NCBI RefSeq assembly: GCF_051401765.1
Contig: NW_027480440.1
Span: 3,286,001-3,350,000, forward strand
Reading direction: 5' to 3'
Length of the DNA stretch: 64,000 nucleotides
Origin: Calliopsis andreniformis
Lineage: Eukaryota > Arthropoda > Insecta > Hymenoptera > Andrenidae
The position numbers were made by a program, and so were the translations under genes. Shown one piece after another: positions 1 through 13,398 of the stretch. The stretch's first letter is position 1, and the number at the start of each line of letters is the position of its first letter. The notes under the pieces were generated by a model, which made no database searches, was not told the DNA's origin, and worked only from the letters and a program-made list of their open reading frames with translations.

Positions 1-289
1 AATCTTCAATCCTCAAACCTCAATCCTCAGTTCTCAATCCTCAGTTCGCAATCCTCAATCCTCATTCCTCATTCCTCAGGCATCAATGCTCAACCCACAG
101 TCCTCGTCCTCAATCCACAACCCTCAATCCTCAATCCTCAATCTTCATTCATCATTATTCAACCTTCGATCCTCAATCCTCAATCCTCAATACTCAATCC
201 TCAATCCTCAATGTTCAATCCTCAATACCCAATCCTCAATCTTCAATCCTCAATCCTCAATCTTCAATCCTCCATCCTCTGTCCTCAAA

Positions 290-1060
290 CCTCAATCCTG
301 TATCCTCAATCCTGAATCCTCAATCTTCAGCCCACAGTCCTCAACAATCAGTTGTCAATCCTCAATCCTCAATAGAATATCATCAATTCACAGTGTTCAA
401 TACTCAGTTTTCAATCTGCAATGTTCAAATCTCTGTCCACAAACATCAATTCTCATCACTCAACCCTCAACACTCAGTCCCCAATCCTCAATATTCAATC
501 CTCAATCCTCAGTCCTCAATCGACAATCCTCAACCTTCAATCCTCAATACTCAATCTTCACTCCTCAATCCTCAATCCTCAAGCCTCAATTCTCAATCCT
601 CGATTGTCAATCTTCAATCCTCAATACTCAATCCTCATTCTTCAATCCTCAATACCCAATCCTCAATCTTCATTCCTCAGTCCTCAATCCTCAATTCTCA
701 ATCCTCAATCCTCAGTCCTCAGTCCTCAAACACCAATCCTTAACCGTCAGCCCTCATCCTCCAACCTCAATCCTCAACATTCAATCCTCGATACTCAATC
801 ATCAATCCTCAATCCTCAGTCCTCAAACCTTAATCCTGAATCCTCAATCCTGAATCCTCAATCTTCAGCCCTCAGTCCTCAACAATCAGTTGTCAATCCT
901 CAATCCTCAATAGAATATCATCAATTCACAGTTTTCAATACTCAATACTCAATCTGCAATCTTCAAATCTCAATCCACAAACATCAATTCTCATAACTCA
1001 ACCCTCAACACTCCGTCCCCAATCCTCAATTTCCAATCCTCAATCGTCAATCCTCAATAC
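290..1060 (+). repeat. 538-bp direct repeat carrying two B blocks
   Basis: AACAATCAGTTGTC occurs at 343 and 881, and the GTCCCCAATCC that closes each B block occurs at 477 and 1,015, so both ends give an offset of 538 bp. B block 1 spans about 342-480 and B block 2 about 880-1,018. Both spell AATAGAATATCATC where most B blocks have ATATCCTC. A related copy with ATGGAATATCATC lies at 47,590. Confidence 0.8.
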
Positions 1061-1214
1061 TCAATCCCCAATTTTCAATCCTCAATCCTCAATACTCAAT
1101 CTTCAATCCTCAATCCTCAATCCTCAATCCTCAATCCTCAATCCTCAATATTCAACACACAACCCTCAGCCATCCATCCTCAATACTCAACCATCAATCC
1201 TCAATTCTCAACAC

Positions 1215-1340
1215 TCAATAGATTATACTGAATTCTCATGGTTGAATACTCAATCCAAAATATACAATAATCAAATCTCAATCCTCAAACATTAATTCTC
1301 AAAACTCAGTCCTCAACACTCAGTCCTCCCTCTTCAATCC
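1215..1340 (+). repeat. Block A, diverged copy
   Basis: An A block outside the H units. It reads AATAGATTATACTGAATTC where other copies have AATAGAATATCCTGAATTC, then CATGGTTGAATACTC, and ends CAGTCCTCCCTCTTC. An EcoRI site (GAATTC) lies at 1,230. It is the most diverged full-length A block in domain I. Confidence 0.8.
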
Positions 1341-1539
1341 TCCATCCTCAATCCTCAATCTTCAATCCTCAATACTCAATCTTCAATCCTCAATCCTCAA
1401 TCCTCAATCCTCATTCTTCAATCCTCAATACCCAATCCTCAATCTTCTATCCTCAATCCACAACCCTCGATCCTCAATCCTCAATCTTCAATCATCAATA
1501 TTCAATCTTCGGTCCGCAATTCTCAATCCTCAATCCTCA

Positions 1540-2630
1540 ATCCTCAATCCTCAATGTTCAATCCGCAATACCCAGCCCTCAATCTTCAATACTCAATCCT
1601 CAATACCCAATCCTCAATCTTCAATCCCCAATCCTCTATCCACAATTCTCAATCCTCAATCATCAGTCCTCAGTCCTCAAACCTCAATCCTCCGCCCTCA
1701 GCCCTCATCGTCAATCCTCAATCCTCAATCCTCAATTTTCAATCCTCAATAATCAATCTTCAATCCTCAATCCTCAATCCTCAATTCTCAATCCTCAATC
1801 CTCATTCTTCAATCCTCAATACCCAATCCTCAATCTTCAATCCTCAATCCTCAATCCTCAATTCTCAATCCTCAATCCTCAGTCCTCAATCTTCAATCCT
1901 CAATAATCAATCTCCAATCCTAGATCCTCAATCCCCAATCATCAATCCTTAATCCTCAATCTTGAATCCTCGATACCCAGTCCTCAAACTTCAATGCTCA
2001 ATGCTCAATCCTCAATCCTCAATCCTCAGTCCTCAATCCTCAATCCTCAATCCTCAAACCTCAAACCTCAACCATCAGTCCTCGTCCTCAAACCTCAACC
2101 CTCAATCCTCCATCCTCAATCTTCAATCATCAATACTCAATCCTCAATCTTCAACCCTCAATCCTCGATCCTCAATCCTCAAACCTCAATCTTCAATCCT
2201 CAATACTCAATCTTCAATCCTCAATCCTCAATCCTCAATCCTCAATCCTCAATCCTCAATCCTCAATCTTCAATCCTCAATACTCAATCTTCAATCCTCA
2301 ATCCTCAATCTTCTATCCTCAATCCTCTTTCTCCAGTCCTCAACACACAATCCACAATCTTCAATCCCAAATCCTCAATCCTAAATTCTGAATCCTCAAT
2401 CCTCAATCCTCAGAACTCAAACAAGAATACTCAACTCTCAGTCCTCGTTCTCAATCCACAACCCTCAATCCTCAATCCTCGATCTTCAATCCTCAATACT
2501 CAATCATCAATCCTCAATCCTCAATCATCAATCCTCAATCTTCAATACTCAATCCTCAGTCCTCAATCCTCAATCCTCAATTCTCAACCCTCAATCCTCA
2601 GTCCTCAGTCCTCAGTCATCAATCCTCAAT
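1540..2630 (+). repeat. Segment L, copy 1 (upstream of H1)
   Basis: This segment leads into H1 and recurs at 9,931-11,021, where it leads into H3, with offset 8,391 bp. Its right part recurs at about 12,565-13,398 ahead of H4, a further 2,377 bp on. Landmarks are GTTCAATCCGCAATACCC near 1,555, CTTGAATCCTCGATACCC near 1,960 and AACTCAAACAAGAATACTC near 2,415. L plus H therefore moved together. Confidence 0.8.
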
Positions 2631-5600
2631 CCTCAATCTTCAATCCTCAATACTCAATCTTCAATCCTCAATCGTCAATCCTCAATCCTCCATCCTGAAT
2701 CCTCAATACTCAATCCTCAATCCTCAATCCTCAATATTCAATCCTCAATACTCAATCTTCAATCCTCAATCCTCAATCCTCAATCCTCCATCCTGAAACC
2801 TCAATACTCAATCCTCAATCTTCAATCCTCAATACTCAATCTTCAATCCTCAATCCTCGATCCTCAATCCTCAATCCTCATTCCTCAATCCTCAATAAGC
2901 AATCCTCAATCCTCAATCCTCAATCCTCAATCCTCAATTCTCAATCCTCAATCCTCAATCCTCAATCCTCAATCCTCAATCCTCAATCCTCAATCATCCA
3001 CCTCAATCTTCAATACTCAATCCTCAATCCTCATTCCTCAATCCTCAATACTCAACCATCAATCCTCAATTCTCAATCCTCAATCCTCAATATTCAACAC
3101 ACAATCCTCAACCATCAATTCTCAATACCCAACCATCAATCCTCAATTATCAACACTCAATTGAATATCCTGAATTCTCATGGTTCAATACTCAATCCAC
3201 ATTATTCAATAATCAAATCTCATTCCTCAAACATCAATCCTCAACACTCAATCCACAACACTCAGTCCTCTCTCTTCAATCCTCCATCCTCAATCCTCAT
3301 TCCTCAATCCTCAATGTTCAATCATCAATCCTCAATCCTCAGTCCTCAATCCTCAACCCTCAATCCTCAGTCATCAATCTTCAATCATCAATACTCAGTC
3401 TTCAATCCTCAATCTTCAATCCTTAATTCTCGATCCTCAATCCTCAGTATTCAACACACAACCCTCAACCATCGATCCTCAATACTCAACCATCAATCCT
3501 CAATTCTCAATACTCAATAGAATATCCTGAATTCTCATGATTCAATACTCAATCCACATTATTCAATAACCAAACCTCAATCCTCAAACATCAATCTTCA
3601 ACACACAATCCTCAACACTTAGTCCTCTCTCTTCAATCCTCCATCCTCAGTCCTCAATCCTCAAGCGTCAACACTCAATCCTCAATCCTCAACCCTCAAT
3701 CGTCAGTCCTCAAACCTCAATCCCGAATCCTCAATCCTGAATCCTCAATCTTCAGCCCTCAGTCCTCAACAATCATTTGTCAAACCTCAATCCTCAATAG
3801 AATATCCTCAATTCACTGCTTTCAATACTCAATGCTCAATCTGCAGTCTTCAAATCTCTATCCACAAACATCAATTATCATCACTCAACCCTCAACACTC
3901 AGTCCTCAATGTTCAATCCTCAATTCGCAATTCTCAATCTTCAATCCTCAATCCTCAATCCTCAATCCTCAATCCTCAATCCTCAATCTTCAATCATCAA
4001 TATTCAATCTTCAATCCTCAATCCACAATCCTCAATCCTCAATCCTCAATCCTCAATATTCAATCCTCAATCCTCGAACCTCAATCCTCAATTCTCAAAC
4101 TTCAATCCTCAATACTCAATCCTCAATCCTCAATCTTCAATCCTCAATCCTCAATCCTCAATCCTCAATCCTCAATCTTCAATCCTCAATACTCAATTTT
4201 CAATCCTCAATCCTCAATCTTCAATCCTCAATCCTCATTCTCCAATCCTCAACACCCAATCCTCAATCTTCAATCCCAAATCATCAATCCTCAATTCTCA
4301 ATCCTCAATCCCCAATCCTCAGACCTCAAACATCAATACTCAACCCTCAGTCCTCGTCCTCAATCCACAACCCTCAATCCTCAATCCTCGATCTTCAATC
4401 ATCAATACTCAATCTTCAATACTATCCTCAATCCTCAATCCTCAATCCTCAATCCTTAACGTTCAACCTCAATACCCAATCATTAATCTTCAATCCTCAA
4501 TCCTCAACCCACAATCCTCAATCCTCAATCCTCAGTCCTCAGTCCTCAAACCTCAATCCAAAATTCACAATCCTGAATCCTCAATCTTCAGCCCTGAGTC
4601 CTCAACAATCAGTTGTCAATCCTCAACCATCAATAGAATATCCTCAATTCACAGTCTTCAATACTCAATACTCAATCTGCAATCTTCAACTCTCTATCCA
4701 CAAACATCAATTCTCATCACTCAACCCTCAACGCTCAGTCCCCAATCCTCAATCTTCATTCCTCAATCCTCAATCATTAATCCTCAATACTCAACCTTCA
4801 ATCCTCAATACTCAATATTCAATACTAAATCCTCAATCCTGAATCCTCAATCCTCAGTCCTCAATCGTCAATCTTCAATCCTCAATACTCAATCTTCAAT
4901 CCTCAATCCTCAATCCTCAATCCTCAATCCTCAATCCTCAATCTTCAATCCTCAATACTCAATCTTCAACCCTCAATCCTCAATCCAGAACCCTCGATCC
5001 TCAATCCTCAATCTTCAATCATCAATATTCAATCTTCAGTCCGCAATCCTCAATCCTCAATCCTCAATCCTGAATCCTCAATGTTAAATCCGCAATACCC
5101 AACCCTCAATCTTCAATACTCAATCCTCAATACCCAATCCTCAATCTTCAATCCCCAATCCTCAATCCTCAATTCTCAATCCTCAATCCTCAGTCCTCAG
5201 TCCTCAAACCACAATCCTCCGCCCTCAGCCCTCATCGTCAATCCTCAATCCTCAATCCTCAATTTTCAATCCTCAATAATCAATCTTCAATCCTCAATCC
5301 TCAATCCTCAATTCTCAATCCTCAATCGTCAGTCTTCAATCCTCAATACTCAATCTTCAATCCTGAATCATCAATCCTCAATCCTCAATCCTCATTCTTC
5401 AATCCTAAATACCCAATCCTCAATCTTCAATCCTCAATCCTCAATCCTCAATCCTCAATTCTCAATCCTCAATCCTCAGTCCTCAGTCCTCAAACCTCAA
5501 TCCTCCGCCCTCAGCCCTCATCGTCAATCCTCAATCCTCAATCCTCAATTTTCAATCCTCAATAATCAATCTTCAATCCTCAATCCTCAATCCTCAATCC

Positions 5601-6130
5601 TCAATCCTCTATCCTCAGTCCCCAACCCTCAGTCCTCATCCTCAAACCTCAATCCTCAACCCTCAATTCTCAATCATCAAACCTCAATCCTCAATCTTCA
5701 ATCCTCAATCCTCATTCCTTAATCCTCAATACTCAATCCTCAAACCTCAATACACAATCTTCAATCCTCAATCCTCAATCCTCAATCTTCAATCCTCAAT
5801 AATCAATCTCCACTCCTAGATCCTCAATCCCCAATCCTCAATCCTTAATCCTCAATCTTCAATCCTCAATCCCCAGTCCTCAATCTTCAATCCTCAATGC
5901 TCAATCCTCAATCCTCAGTCCCCTGTCCTCAATCCTCAATCCTCAACCTTCAAACCTGAATCCTCAACCGTCAGTCCTCGTCCTCAATCCTCAACCCTCA
6001 ATCCTCAATCCTCAACCTTCAATCATCGATACTCAATCTTCAATCCTCAATCCTCAATCCTCAATCCTCAATCCTCAGTCCTCAATCTTCAATCCTCAAT
6101 ACTCAATCTTCAATCCTCAATCGTCAATCC
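2630..6130 (+). repeat. H1: higher-order copy 1, subfamily alpha
   Basis: First copy of the H unit. Order: A1 (3,157-3,285, EcoRI 3,172), A2 (3,513-3,640, EcoRI 3,529), B of the CATTTGTC / CACTGCTTTC type (3,767-3,905), and B of the CAGTTGTC type (4,602-4,742). Alpha markers are ACACACAATCC near 3,100, an extra 35 bp (five heptamers) near 4,180-4,214, and ATACTAAATCC at 4,826. Private changes include CATTCC in A1 (near 3,220) and CGTCAGTCC near 3,705. The sequence after the second B (4,936-6,130) is also found after H4 and H5. Confidence 0.85.
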
Positions 6131-6179
6131 TCAGTCCTCCATCCTGAATCCTCAATCCTCAATCCTCAATCCTCTATCC

Positions 6180-7655
6180 TCATTCTTCAATCCTCAACAC
6201 CCAGTGCTCAATCTTCAATCCTCAATCCACACCCTCGATCCTCAATCCTCAATCTTCAATCATCAATATTCAATCTTCAGTCCGCAATCCTCAATCCTCA
6301 ATCCTCAATCCTCAATCCTCAATGTTCAATCCGCAATACCCAATCCTCAATCTTCAATACTCAATCCTCAATACAAAATCCTCAATCTTCAATCCCCAAT
6401 CCTCAATCCTCAATTCTCAATCCTCAATCCTCAGTCCTCAGTCCTCAAACCTCAATCCTCCGCCCTCAGCCCTCATCGTCAATCCTCAATCCTCAATCCT
6501 CAATTTTCAATCCTCAATAATCAATCTTCAATCCTCAATCCTCAATCCTCAATCCTCAATCCTCAATCCTCAATCCTCAATTCTCAATCCTGAATCCTCA
6601 ATCCTCAATCCTCAATCCTCAATCCTCAATCCTCAATCATCCACCTCAATCTTCAATACTCAATCCTCAATCCTCATTCCTCAATCCTCAATACTCAACC
6701 ATCAATCCTCAATCCTCAATCCGCAATCCTCAATCCTCAATCCTCAATCATCCACCTCTATCTTCAATCCTCAATCCTCATTCCTTAATCCTCAATACTC
6801 AATCCTCAAACCTCAATACACAATCTTCAATCCTCAATCCTCAATCCTCAATCTTCAATCCTCAATAATCAATCTCCACTCCTAGATCCTCAATCCCCAA
6901 TCCTCAATCCTTAATCCTCAATCTTCAATCCTCAATCCCCAGTCCTCAATCTTCAATCCTCAATGCTCAATCCTCAATCCTCAGTCCCCTGTCCTCAATC
7001 CTCAATCCTCAACCTTCAAACCTCAATCCTCAACCGTCAGTCCTCGTCCTCAATCCTCAACCCTCAATCCTCAATCCTCAACCTTCAATCATCGATACTC
7101 AATCTTCAATCCTCAATCCTCAATCCTCAATCCTCAATCCTCAGTCCTCAATCTTCAATCCTCAATACTCAATCTTCAATCCTCAATCGTCAATCCTCAG
7201 TCCTCCATCCTGAATCCTCAATCCCCAATCCTCAATCCTCTATCCTCATTCTTCAATCCTCAACACCCAGTGCTCAATCTTCAATCCTCAATCCACAACC
7301 CTCGATCCTCAATCCTCAATCCTCAATCATCAATATTCAATCTTCAGTCCGCAATCCTCAATCCTCAATCCTCAATCCTCAATCCTCAATGTTCAATCCG
7401 CAATACCCAATCCTCAATCTTCAATACTCAATCCTCAATACCCAATCCTCAATCTTCAATCTTCAATCCCCAATCCTCAATCCTCAATTCTCAATCCTCA
7501 ATCCTCAGTCCTCAGTCCTCAAACCTCAATACTCCGCCCTCAGCCCTCATCGTCAATCCTCAATCCTCAATCCTCAATTTTCAATCCTCAATAATCAATC
7601 TTCAATCCTCAATCCTCAATCCTCAATCCTCAATCCTCAATCCTCATTCCTCAAT
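6180..7655 (+). repeat. Segment R, copy between H1 and H2
   Basis: This inter-H segment carries CAGTCCCCTGTCC (near 6,978; also near 5,912, 19,738, 23,131, 25,044, 28,940 and 31,000) and the CpG-bearing TCCGCCCTCAGCCCTCATCG motif. It is nearly the same as 24,246-25,714 at offsets of 18,065-18,066 bp, which differ by one base because CAATCCACACCC near 6,229 lacks a base present in other copies. One extra heptamer near 7,460 then brings the offset to 18,059. Confidence 0.75.
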
Positions 7656-9930
7656 CCTCAATCTTCAATCCTCAATACTCAATCTTCAATCCTCAATCGT
7701 CAATCCTCAATCCTCCATCCTGAATCCTCAATACTCAATCCTCAATCCTCAATCCTCAATATTCAATCCTCAATACTCAATCTTCAATCCTCAATCCTCA
7801 ATCCTCAATCCTCCATCCTGAAACCTCAATACTCAATCCTCAATCTTCAATCCTCAATACTCAATCTTCAATCCTCAATCCTCGATCCTCAATCCTCAAT
7901 CCTCATTCCTCAATCCTCAATAAGCAATCCTCAATCCTCAATCCTCAATCCTCAATCCTCAATTCTCAATCCTCAATCCTCAATCCTCAATCCTCAATCC
8001 TCAATCCTCAATCCTCAATCATCCACCTCAATCTTCAATACTCAATCCTCAATCCTCATTCCTCAATCCTCAATACTCAACCATCAATCCTCAATTCTCA
8101 ATCCTCAATCCTCAATATTCAACACACAACCCTCAACCATCAATTCTCAATACCCAACCATCAATCCTCAATTATCAACACTCAATTGAATATCCTGAAT
8201 TCTCATGGTTCAATACTCAATCCACATTATTCAATAATCAAATCTCAATCCTCAAACATCAATCCTCAACACTCAATCCACAACACTCAGTCCTCTCTCT
8301 TCAATCCTCCATCCTCAATCCTCATTCCTCAATCCTCAATGTTCAATCATCAATCCTCAATCCTCAGTCCTCAATCCTCAACCCTCAATCCTCAGTCATC
8401 AATCTTCAATCATCAATACTCAGTCTTCAATCCTCAATCTTCAATCCTTAATTCTCGATCCTCAATCCTCAGTATTCAACACACAACCCTCAACCATCGA
8501 TCCTCAATACTCAACCATCAATCCTCAATTCTCAATACTCAATAGAATATCCTGAATTCTCATGATTCAATACTCAATCCACATTATTCAATAACCAAAC
8601 CTCAATCCTCAAACATCAATCTTCAACACACAATCCTCAACACTTAGTCCTCTCTCTTCAATCCTCCATCCTCAGTCCTCAATCCTCAAGCGTCAACACT
8701 CAATCCTCAATCCTCAACCCTCAATCCTCAGTCCTCAAACCTCAATCCCGAATCCTCAATCCTGAATCCTCAATCTTCAGCCCTCAGTCCTCAACAATCA
8801 TTTGTCAAACCTCAATCCTCAATAGAATATCCTCAATTCACTGCTTTCAATACTCAATGCTCAATCTGCAGTCTTCAAATCTCTATCCACAAACATCAAT
8901 TATCATCACTCAACCCTCAACACTCAGTCCTCAATGTTCAATCCTCAATTCGCAATTCTCAATCTTCAATCCTCAATCCTCAATCCTCAATCCTCAATCC
9001 TCAATCCTCAATCTTCAATCATCAATATTCAATCTTCAATCCTCAATCCACAATCCTCAATCCTCAATCCTCAATCCTCAATATTCAATCCTCAATCCTC
9101 GAACCTCAATCCTCAATTCTCAAACTTCAATCCTCAATACTCAATCCTCAATCCTCAATCTTCAATCCTCAATCCTCAATCCTCAATCCTCAATCCTCAA
9201 TCCTCAATCTTCAATCCTCAATCCTCATTCTCCAATCCTCAACACCCAATCCTCAATCTTCAATCCCAAATCATCAATCCTCAATTCTCAATCCTCAATC
9301 CCCAATCCTCAGACCTCAAACATCAATACTCAACCCTCAGTCCTCGTCCTCAATCCACAACCCTCAATCCTCAATCCTCGATCTTCAATCATCAATACTC
9401 AATCTTCAATACTATCCTCAATCCTCAATCCTCAATCCTCAATCCTTAACGTTCAACCTCAATACCCAATCATTAATCTTCAATCCTCAATCCTCAACCC
9501 ACAATCCTCAATCCTCAATCCTCAGTCCTCAGTCCTCAAACCTCAATCCAAAATTCACAATCCTGAATCCTCAATCTTCAGCCCTGAGTCCTCAACAATC
9601 AGTTGTCAATCCTCAACCATCAATAGAATATCCTCAATTCACAGTCTTCAATACTCAATACTCAATCTGCAATCTTCAACTCTCTATCCACAAACATCAA
9701 TTCTCATCACTCAACCCTCAACGCTCAGTCCCCAATCCTCAATCTTCATTCCTCAATCCTCAATCATTAATCCTCAATACTCAACCTTCAATCCTCAATA
9801 CTCAATATTCAATACTCAATCCTCAATCCTGAATCCTCAATCCTCAGTCCTCAATCGTCAATCTTCAATCCTCAATACTCAATCTTCAATCCTCAATCCT
9901 CAATCCTCAATCCTCAATCCTCAATCCTCA
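7655..9930 (+). repeat. H2: higher-order copy 2, subfamily beta
   Basis: Second H copy, 5,025 bp from H1 before the 35-bp length difference and 4,990 bp after it. A1 8,182-8,310 (EcoRI 8,197), A2 8,538-8,665 (EcoRI 8,554), first B 8,792-8,930, second B 9,592-9,732. Beta markers: ACACACAACCC near 8,120, no 35-bp block, and ATACTCAATCC at 9,816. The copy breaks off near 9,931, where it joins segment L. Confidence 0.85.
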
Positions 9931-11021
9931 ATCCTCAATCCTCAATGTTCAATCCGCAATACCCAGCCCTCAATCTTCAATACTCAATCCTCAATACCCA
10001 ATCCTCAATCTTCAATCCCCAATCCTCTATCCACAATTCTCAATCCTCAATCATCAGTCCTCAGTCCTCAAACCTCAATCCTCCGCCCTCAGCCCTCATC
10101 GTCAATCCTCAATCCTCAATCCTCAATTTTCAATCCTCAATAATCAATCTTCAATCCTCAATCCTCAATCCTCAATTCTCAATCCTCAATCCTCATTCTT
10201 CAATCCTCAATACCCAATCCTCAATCTTCAATCCTCAATCCTCAATCCTCAATTCTCAATCCTCAATCCTCAGTCCTCAATCTTCAATCCTCAATAATCA
10301 ATCTCCAATCCTAGATCCTCAATCCCCAATCATCAATCCTTAATCCTCAATCTTGAATCCTCGATACCCAGTCCTCAAACTTCAATGCTCAATGCTCAAT
10401 CCTCAATCCTCAATCCTCAGTCCTCAATCCTCAATCCTCAATCCTCAAACCTCAAACCTCAACCATCAGTCCTCGTCCTCAAACCTCAACCCTCAATCCT
10501 CCATCCTCAATCTTCAATCATCAATACTCAATCCTCAATCTTCAACCCTCAATCCTCGATCCTCAATCCTCAAACCTCAATCTTCAATCCTCAATACTCA
10601 ATCTTCAATCCTCAATCCTCAATCCTCAATCCTCAATCCTCAATCCTCAATCCTCATTCTTCAATCCTCAATACTCAATCTTCAATCCTCAATCCTCAAT
10701 CTTCTATCCTCAATCCTCTTTCTCCAGTCCTCAACACACAATCCACAATCTTCAATCCCAAATCCTCAATCCTAAATTCTGAATCCTCAATCCTCAATCC
10801 TCAGAACTCAAACAAGAATACTCAACTCTCAGTCCTCGTTCTCAATCCACAACCCTCAATCCTCAATCCTCGATCTTCAATCCTCAATACTCAATCATCA
10901 ATCCTCAATCCTCAATCATCAATCCTCAATCTTCAATACTCAATCCTCAGTCCTCAATCCTCAATCCTCAATTCTCAACCCTCAATCCTCAGTCCTCAGT
11001 CCTCAGTCATCAATCCTCAAT
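9931..11021 (+). repeat. Segment L, copy 2 (upstream of H3)
   Basis: A near-exact repeat of 1,540-2,630. One difference is CATTCTTCAATCC near 10,655 where copy 1 has CAATCTTCAATCC near 2,265. The left junction, with the end of H2, lies inside plain heptamers and cannot be placed to better than a few units. Confidence 0.8.
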
Positions 11022-12565
11022 CCTCAATCTTCAATCCTCAATACTCAATCTTCAATCCTCAATCGTCAATCCTCAATCCTCCATCCTGAATCCTCAATAC
11101 TCAATCCTCAATCCTCAATCCTCAATATTCAATCCTCAATACTCAATCTTCAATCCTCAATCCTCAATCCTCAATCCTCCATCCTGAAACCTCAATACTC
11201 AATCCTCAATCTTCAATCCTCAATACTCAATCTTCAATCCTCAATCCTCGATCCTCAATCCTCAATCCTCATTCCTCAATCCTCAATAAGCAATCCTCAA
11301 TCCTCAATCCTCAATCCTCAATCCTCAATTCTCAATCCTCAATCCTCAATCCTCAATCCTCAATCCTCAATCCTCAATCCTCAATCATCCACCTCAATCT
11401 TCAATACTCAATCCTCAATCCTCATTCCTCAATCCTCAATACTCAACCATCAATCCTCAATTCTCAATCCTCAATCCTCAATATTCAACACACAATCCTC
11501 AACCATCAATTCTCAATACCCAACCATCAATCCTCAATTATCAACACTCAATTGAATATCCTGAATTCTCATGGTTCAATACTCAATCCACATTATTCAA
11601 TAATCAAATCTCAATCCTCAAACATCAATCCTCAACACTCAATCCACAACACTCAGTCCTCTCTCTTCAATCCTCCATCCTCAATCCTCATTCCTCAATC
11701 CTCAATGTTCAATCATCAATCCTCAATCCTCAGTCCTCAATCCTCAACCCTCAATCCTCAGTCATCAATCTTCAATCATCAATACTCAGTCTTCAATCCT
11801 CAATCTTCAATCCTTAATTCTCGATCCTCAATCCTCAGTATTCAACACACAACCCTCAACCATCGATCCTCAATACTCAACCATCAATCCTCAATTCTCA
11901 ATACTCAATAGAATATCCTGAATTCTCATGATTCAATACTCAATCCACATTATTCAATAACCAAACCTCAATCCTCAAACATCAATCTTCAACACACAAT
12001 CCTCAACACTTAGTCCTCTCTCTTCAATCCTCCATCCTCAGTCCTCAATCCTCAAGCGTCAACACTCAATCCTCAATCCTCAACCCTCAATCCTCAGTCC
12101 TCAAACCTCAATCCCGAATCCTCAATCCTGAATCCTCAATCTTCAGCCCTCAGTCCTCAACAATCATTTGTCAAACCTCAATCCTCAATAGAATATCCTC
12201 AATTCACTGCTTTCAATACTCAATGCTCAATCTGCAGTCTTCAAATCTCTATCCACAAACATCAATTATCATCACTCAACCCTCAACACTCAGTCCTCAA
12301 TGTTCAATCCTCAATTCGCAATTCTCAATCTTCAATCCTCAATCCTCAATCCTCAATCCTCAATCCTCAATCCTCAATCTTCAATCATCAATATTCAATC
12401 TTCAATCCTCAATCCACAATCCTCAATCCTCAATCCTCAATCCTCAATATTCAATCCTCAATCCTCGAACCTCAATCCTCAATTCTCAAACTTCAATCCT
12501 CAATACTCAATCCTCAATCCTCAATCTTCAATCCTCAATCCTCAATCCTCAATCCTCAATCCTCA
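11021..12565 (+). repeat. H3: higher-order copy 3, truncated, subfamily alpha
   Basis: Same as H1 at offset 8,391 bp, but it stops near 12,565. A1 11,548-11,676 (EcoRI 11,563), A2 11,904-12,031 (EcoRI 11,920), first B 12,158-12,296; the second B is missing. It carries ACACACAATCC near 11,490, the one alpha marker that lies within the preserved part. Confidence 0.85.
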
Positions 12566-13398
12566 ATCCTCATTCTTCAATCCTCAATACCCAATCCTCA
12601 ATCTTCAATCCTCAATCCTCAATCCTCAATTCTCAATCCTCAATCCTCAGTCCTCAATCTTCAATCCTCAATAATCAATCTCCAATCCTAGATCCTCAAT
12701 CCCCAATCATCAATCCTTAATCCTCAATCTTGAATCCTCGATACCCAGTCCTCAAACTTCAATGCTCAATGCTCAATCCTCAATCCTCAATCCTCAGTCC
12801 TCAATCCTCAATCCTCAATCCTCAAACCTCAAACCTCAACCATCAGTCCTCGTCCTCAAACCTCAACCCTCAATCCTCCATCCTCAATCTTCAATCATCA
12901 ATACTCAATCCTCAATCTTCAACCCTCAATCCTCGATCCTCAATCCTCAAACCTCAATCTTCAATCCTCAATACTCAATCTTCAATCCTCAATCCTCAAT
13001 CCTCAATCCTCAATCCTCAATCCTCAATCCTCATTCTTCAATCCTCAATACTCAATCTTCAATCCTCAATCCTCAATCTTCTATCCTCAATCCTCTTTCT
13101 CCAGTCCTCAACACACAATCCACAATCTTCAATCCCAAATCCTCAATCCTAAATTCTGAATCCTCAATCCTCAATCCTCAGAACTCAAACAAGAATACTC
13201 AACTCTCAGTCCTCGTTCTCAATCCACAACCCTCAATCCTCAATCCTCGATCTTCAATCCTCAATACTCAATCATCAATCCTCAATCCTCAATCATCAAT
13301 CCTCAATCTTCAATACTCAATCCTCAGTCCTCAATCCTCAATCCTCAATTCTCAACCCTCAATCCTCAGTCCTCAGTCCTCAGTCATCAATCCTCAAT
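12565..13398 (+). repeat. Segment L, partial copy 3 (upstream of H4)
   Basis: Only the right part of L is present, matching 10,188-11,021 at 2,377 bp. It begins with CATTCTTCAATCC at the duplication junction and contains the CTCGATACCC and AACAAGAATACTC landmarks. Confidence 0.8.

Noticed and set aside
3157..3640. Blocks A and B as remains of a transposon
   Set aside because: No terminal inverted repeats, target duplications, poly-A tail or coding remnant is visible. They can be read as diverged heptamers with small indels.
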